Source: Hygrophila difformis
Lineage: Eukaryota > Streptophyta > Magnoliopsida > Lamiales > Acanthaceae
Direction of reading: 5' to 3'
DNA length: 64,000 nt
NCBI GenBank assembly: GCA_030278955.1
Contig: JAOANR010000006.1
Coordinates: 60,005,060 to 60,069,059, forward strand
Part shown: piece after piece, positions 59,882 through 64,000 of the stretch
Layout: each line of letters opens with the position of its first letter
Numbering within the stretch: the stretch's first letter is position 1
Notes under the pieces: generated by a model
Databases searched by the model: none
Seen by the model: the letters and a program-made list of their open reading frames with translations, nothing else
What the model was told of the DNA's origin: nothing
Position numbers and translations under genes: made by a program

Positions 59882-61334
59882 ATACTAGTGGGAAAACTGT
59901 GCGATGCACAGCGTAAAAAGGATGTACAACTGCCTATGGAGAAAGAAAGAATAATTATAGGTAAGTGTACGTGGGTTCCCATCTACAACAATTTGTTTCC
60001 AGAGGATTTACCAATAACATATAGCTTATTTATATTCCTGTACTTTTCTTCATCACCACCGAGATTACCAGTAGCATCCTTCATGCAAAATGAACTAACT
60101 AAGGTCAAACAATAAAGTATACAGGAATATGGTAACAAAACTACAAGTTCTCATTAGATCCCACTTGAAGAGGATACAGGAATATTGTAAAAATGTGGTG
60201 ATTTTATTGATTTATGCTATTTATATATACTATGTATAGATGGATTCGTATTCCTAATTAAGAAGATAATATTATTGTACGGATAGAGTAATAATGATGC
60301 GATGCACAACATATTTAATGTCTACAACTGTCCATGAAAAAAGAAATAATTGTAGGTGAGGGAATGTGGTTTCTTTATATGATATTTATTATGTTCAAAG
60401 AAGTGTTCTTTATACTTAATTTATTATGTAAGTGGAGCTATGCTCAAAGATATTTGTGCTCAAATAGTAATGTCACAACAGAAACACACAAAACAATATC
60501 AGTCATCCACAAATGAACTTCGTTAAAATCTATTTAACTAAAATGCATCAAGAAAAGAAGCAGTTTTCACCCTTGCTTTAGCCGATCAATTTCCCCTCCA
60601 GACAATGAAGAATCAATCTTTTGTTTATTTGATAATAAATATTTGATCCCCTTCCCACATGCTTCCTAATTAATGAAAACAGAGAACTATCAATAATTCT
60701 AAATTCCTATAAGAGGCAAAGAAAATTAAAAGAAACAGAAACTCATTCACCAATGAAGCGGCAACGAAACTCTGGACAATGAAGCAGTAATGAAATAGAA
60801 ACTCAATTAACAACATAATACAATTAAACATTTAAACAACCAAACCATTGAAGAAGAATAACGAAATTGTAAAATCCAAGAATAATTAAGCCAAAACTCT
60901 GGACAACAATAAACCAAAACCACATTGAAGAAGAACTAAAGGACACTTTCACCAGACCTAAATTTTGCCAGTATGAAGCATTAGGATTCAAAAATATTTG
61001 ATTGCATTGAATGTAGATTTGGTTAAATGCTTCAAGCTACACTTCCAAATACATACAGATTGTAGATAGGCCCCAACAAAACAATCACCACTTCTCCCTA
61101 TCAAATTTGCTACTAAGCTCCATTTGCTTTCTTGCCGAACCATACTACCAAAAATATAGAGGAAGAATGGTAAAAATCATTAAAACTTATGGATACAACA
61201 ATCATCAAAACAGGACTCATAGCATATCAGGTTTTTCAACTCAAGCATTTCATCAAGCATATTGAAGACATGATGAATATAATATAAAAAATAAAGTGTT
61301 TATACATGTTCTTGTTTTCACTTTCTTTTCATAG

Positions 61335-61916
61335 CACAACGAGCATGTTGCTCCCACCGATCGATAACTTCTAACTAATAAACACTTAATGTGGCAGAAT
61401 AAAATTCTTCAAAATCCATTCGTCTATATTGTAGCGCACTGAGTCAAAAGTGGAGGATTAGTTCAATAATACAAAGAAATAAAATAACTAAAGTAAACAG
61501 GTTGAGTTAAAATGCACACTGAAGCAAGAAAATAAAAAATCCGAGACTCATTCACCGCATCTGTTGCATATTTCTTCCAGGCCTGGTTAAGGAATAGAAG
61601 ATCAGTCTGGTATAAATTCAAACAAACATAGAGCAAAAACAGTCAGCAAACTACGAACCACTCTGATGCTATCTAGACTGATACAACCATTTTTGTTTTG
61701 TTCCAACAGTGTAAAATGCTCCCTTAGGTAGAAAAGTTCATCCGCTATGAGTGTGTTCGATAAAGCCTGCACAAATTGAACCAAACAAGAGTTAAATGTG
61801 ACAGATATCAGAGGGTTAATATGTTGACATGAATCAGACACTGGAGCACAGACCCGTAAACCAGCTTTCCGGAGGGGAGACGAGGCCATATAAACGGGCA
61901 TCATTCTTATGATCAT
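61335..61916 (-). pseudogene. CRK (CDPK-related kinase) C-terminal fragment
   Basis: Four minus-strand exon pieces match the regulatory C-terminus of CRK kinases: MPVYMASSPLRKAGLR (about 61896-61850), ALSNTLIADELFYLREHFTL then LEQNKNGCISLDSIR (61768-61663), YATDAVNESRIF (about 61575-61535), and SALQYRRMDFEEFYSATLSV followed by a stop and LEVIDRWEQHARCA (61445-61335). These are degenerate EF-hand-like segments. An in-frame TAG separates YSATLSVY from LEVIDRW, and the sequence after HARCA diverges. No kinase domain was recognised upstream. Confidence 0.85.
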
Positions 61917-61919
61917 ATT

Positions 61920-64000
61920 ATCCCATCTAGATTGTGTATATTATCACATGCATCAAGAGTAATTATGACCACAATTCAGACTGCAATAACAATAAACTAA
62001 CAGATGAAAAAGGTTTAGAAGTCACCTTCTCTCATACATGAGATCCAATCGAGCAACATCAAACCAGCGAGCCCGAAAGAACGAGGAACAATTTTTTTAG
62101 TAAGAGATATGTACAAGGTAATAGTAATTAATACCAACTATTCTGTATAATGTTACTGATGAGCAATAACTGGATATGCTTAAATGGAGGGCGTCAAGAC
62201 ACCAATAAATAAAACTAATATGTTTAATAAACTATGAAATATGCTATTGGGACTTTACTTCTAGCCAATCATTTTTGTAACCTTAACATTGCCCCTTATT
62301 GGCAGGGAACCAAACAAGTTGAAACAGGCCCATCAATAAGCTTCTAAACAAAATTTAGACAACGAAATTGAATGCTAAATTAGGCTGTAACCATGGTGTC
62401 CATTAAGATACTGAGATACACATTTGTATGTTTTTCCTTTTGTCAATATGAACGGGCTTTAAATTGTTAAACTACACACAACCTGATAGAAGATAAATAG
62501 ATATGGAGATTTTATAGATACCACAACAATTGGCAAATTTCCAGGCGATACTGACAGGCCAAAGCAAGAATCAAACACATAAGGAACCTGCGGACAATGC
62601 AAATTATTAGTTGGAATACATAAATTGAGAACACATGTAGAAACTGAAAATTCCTTCCATACACAATGATCACTATTCAGAGGACTCGTACTGGGAATGG
62701 GCACTCCACACAGAGAATTGCCCACTAAAATCCAGCTCTTCATAGAGTTATCCTGAAATCACACAAACATAAGAGGAATTTTCAGTTTCCCATCCAGATT
62801 ATTCACCTATTACCAATACCCCATCCCTCACAACTATAGATTTGAGCAATCCCTGGAAGGTATTCAATTTCAATAGTTAATCCTTGAAACTTTATGGTGG
62901 GAAACTGGTTTCAAAACAAAAGCAACAGTTACACTTTGAAATGTTGGAGCATATGATGTCCATAGGACAAAGTTTTCAGTATTCCGTGAATATTTCACTG
63001 AATTCAACTAAAAAAACACACACAAAAGCCCTGCAAGTCAGGCAAGTACCGGCTCAAGATAGAAATTTGACTGGAGAAAGATAAGCCATAATTCTCTCTA
63101 ATGAAACAATTCCTGAGTTAAATTAAACCATCAAGTGGACGGACATACTCGTATTCAGTTTTGACCAAGCTTAAAAGTTGACAGCTAACCTAAAAACTAA
63201 CTGCCAGGATCAGATTCTAATATTTTCAAGGAATCTGTAATACAAAAAATGGCTATTACAGCCATTCGATGAGAGAAATTAACCAAATGGGGGCGAGTCG
63301 GATGGGATGAAGTCAAAGACCCACCAACTGTATCCTACGGAGTTGATTCATTACTGACTTCAGTTAAATCAGTTACATCATTTTTTACAATGCAAGATGA
63401 AAACAATTGATGAATGAAATACATTAATAGGGCTTGTAATGATTTCTCTGGATTATTCTACAAACATAAACAAAGGAACAACCCAATTCCACGGAATGAT
63501 CCTTAATTACTTTCAACAGATTGTCATGCTTCCATCTTTCTATAGAGTGCTCAAGTTAAAATTAACAGGAATTAATGTATATATATGTATATGTAAATAT
63601 CATATATTTCTACCGAAAAAATATATATATATATATATAATATATTATATCTATATGCTTTGCAGTAATACTGTGCAGAATTTGCTGGTTCTAGAAAACC
63701 TCACTAAATATTCATATGGATATTCACTAAACCTACCATGAATATTCACAGTAGGTATTCAATAATGCAACTCAGCATATTGCGACAGAAAACTGAAAAT
63801 TCAAATAGAAGCTTCAACACTCATACACTTGAGAAAGAGAAATTTAAATGTAGTGCAGAAAACATGTGTTATCATCATTTCATTTTCCTAAAGCATGATG
63901 ACTTCTTAGCTTGGATTGGATGGATAATACAACTAATTCACTTTCTAACTGTTTTTTTCCACTCAAGGTGCCCTCTAGCTTTAGAGAAACATTCAAATCA
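61920..64000. other. Unassigned AT-rich sequence at the window end
   Basis: A minus-strand frame at 62743-62459 reads KSWILVGNSLCGVPIPSTSP and VPYVFDSCFGLSVSPGNLPI and looks coding-like, but I do not recognise it; it may be another captured exon. An AT-rich microsatellite lies at 63570-63655. No Helitron 5-prime end was identified. Confidence 0.4.

Larger units (their letters stand above)
59885..64000 (-). mobile_element. 3-prime end of a second, related Helitron (Helitron B), extending right
   Basis: The minus strand ends GCTGTGCATCGCACAGTTTT then CCCACTAG, followed by T. The hairpin CTGTGC-ATC-GCACAG lies 8 nt before CTAG. The first 155 bp (59885-60044) match the Helitron A terminus. A third, decayed copy of the subterminal sequence lies at about 60295-60370. 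No 5-prime end was found, so the right boundary given is only the window end. It carries a CRK fragment. Confidence 0.65.

Noticed and set aside
62459..62743. Mediator-subunit-like or other named protein exon
   Set aside because: The stretch looks coding but I could not match it to a family with confidence.

Overview
The window is plant nuclear DNA, almost certainly from a eudicot. It has spliced genes with GT-AG introns, AT-rich intergenic sequence and a dense, nested set of plant-type transposons. The one host gene that reads through intact is the TCF25/RQC1 homologue at 28.5-37.5 kb (minus strand, 646 codons in four coding exons). I cannot name the species.

Layout. 1-3.8 kb: 3-prime end of a Ty3/gypsy-type LTR. 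5-9.15 kb: a degenerate Athila-like LTR or leader with a TATAAATAT promoter and a roughly 95-bp-period array of GTCGCGGACC dyads. 9.15-10.85 kb: diverged repeats and a possible small gene. 10,861-17,923: a complete Mutator-like element (MULE) with a perfect 9-bp target duplication. It encodes an apparently intact five-exon transposase fused to an OTU cysteine-protease domain, and a convergent plant-mobile-domain (PMD) gene. All three non-coding gaps of the element carry GCACGG-N9-CCGTGC dyads on a strict or near-strict 33-bp period. 17,945-23,826: a full-length but broken L1-type LINE whose target duplication overlaps that of the MULE. 23.8-28.5 kb: mostly non-coding, with a Stowaway-like MITE. 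28.5-38.6 kb: TCF25, whose 5.4-kb second intron holds a small Helitron, a copy of the gene's own upstream region, a foldback MITE, a tRNA-derived SINE and another poly(A) retroposon. 38,743-44,945: a second L1-type LINE interrupted by a 520-bp hAT element. 45,074: a U6 snRNA copy. 45.9-46.8 kb: Tourist-like MITEs. 47,678-48,435: a 758-bp hAT element. 49.2-51.06 kb: start of another LTR-like sequence.

51,058-59,882: a Helitron of about 8.8 kb (minus strand) that carries decayed pieces of at least four unrelated host genes, all in the same orientation: PECT1, a SEC14-like protein, FtsZ2 and mitochondrial OBG (OBGM). It abuts head-to-tail the 3-prime end of a related Helitron (from 59,885) that carries a CDPK-related kinase (CRK) fragment and runs on to or past the window end.

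The most interesting system is the MULE: an intact two-gene element whose non-coding gaps all carry the same periodic palindrome. This suggests a sequence-specific DNA-binding system encoded by the element, by analogy with the VANC anti-silencing proteins of Arabidopsis VANDAL MULEs. The second is the gene-collecting tandem Helitron pair. All domain calls rest on motif recognition by eye; no database search was possible.
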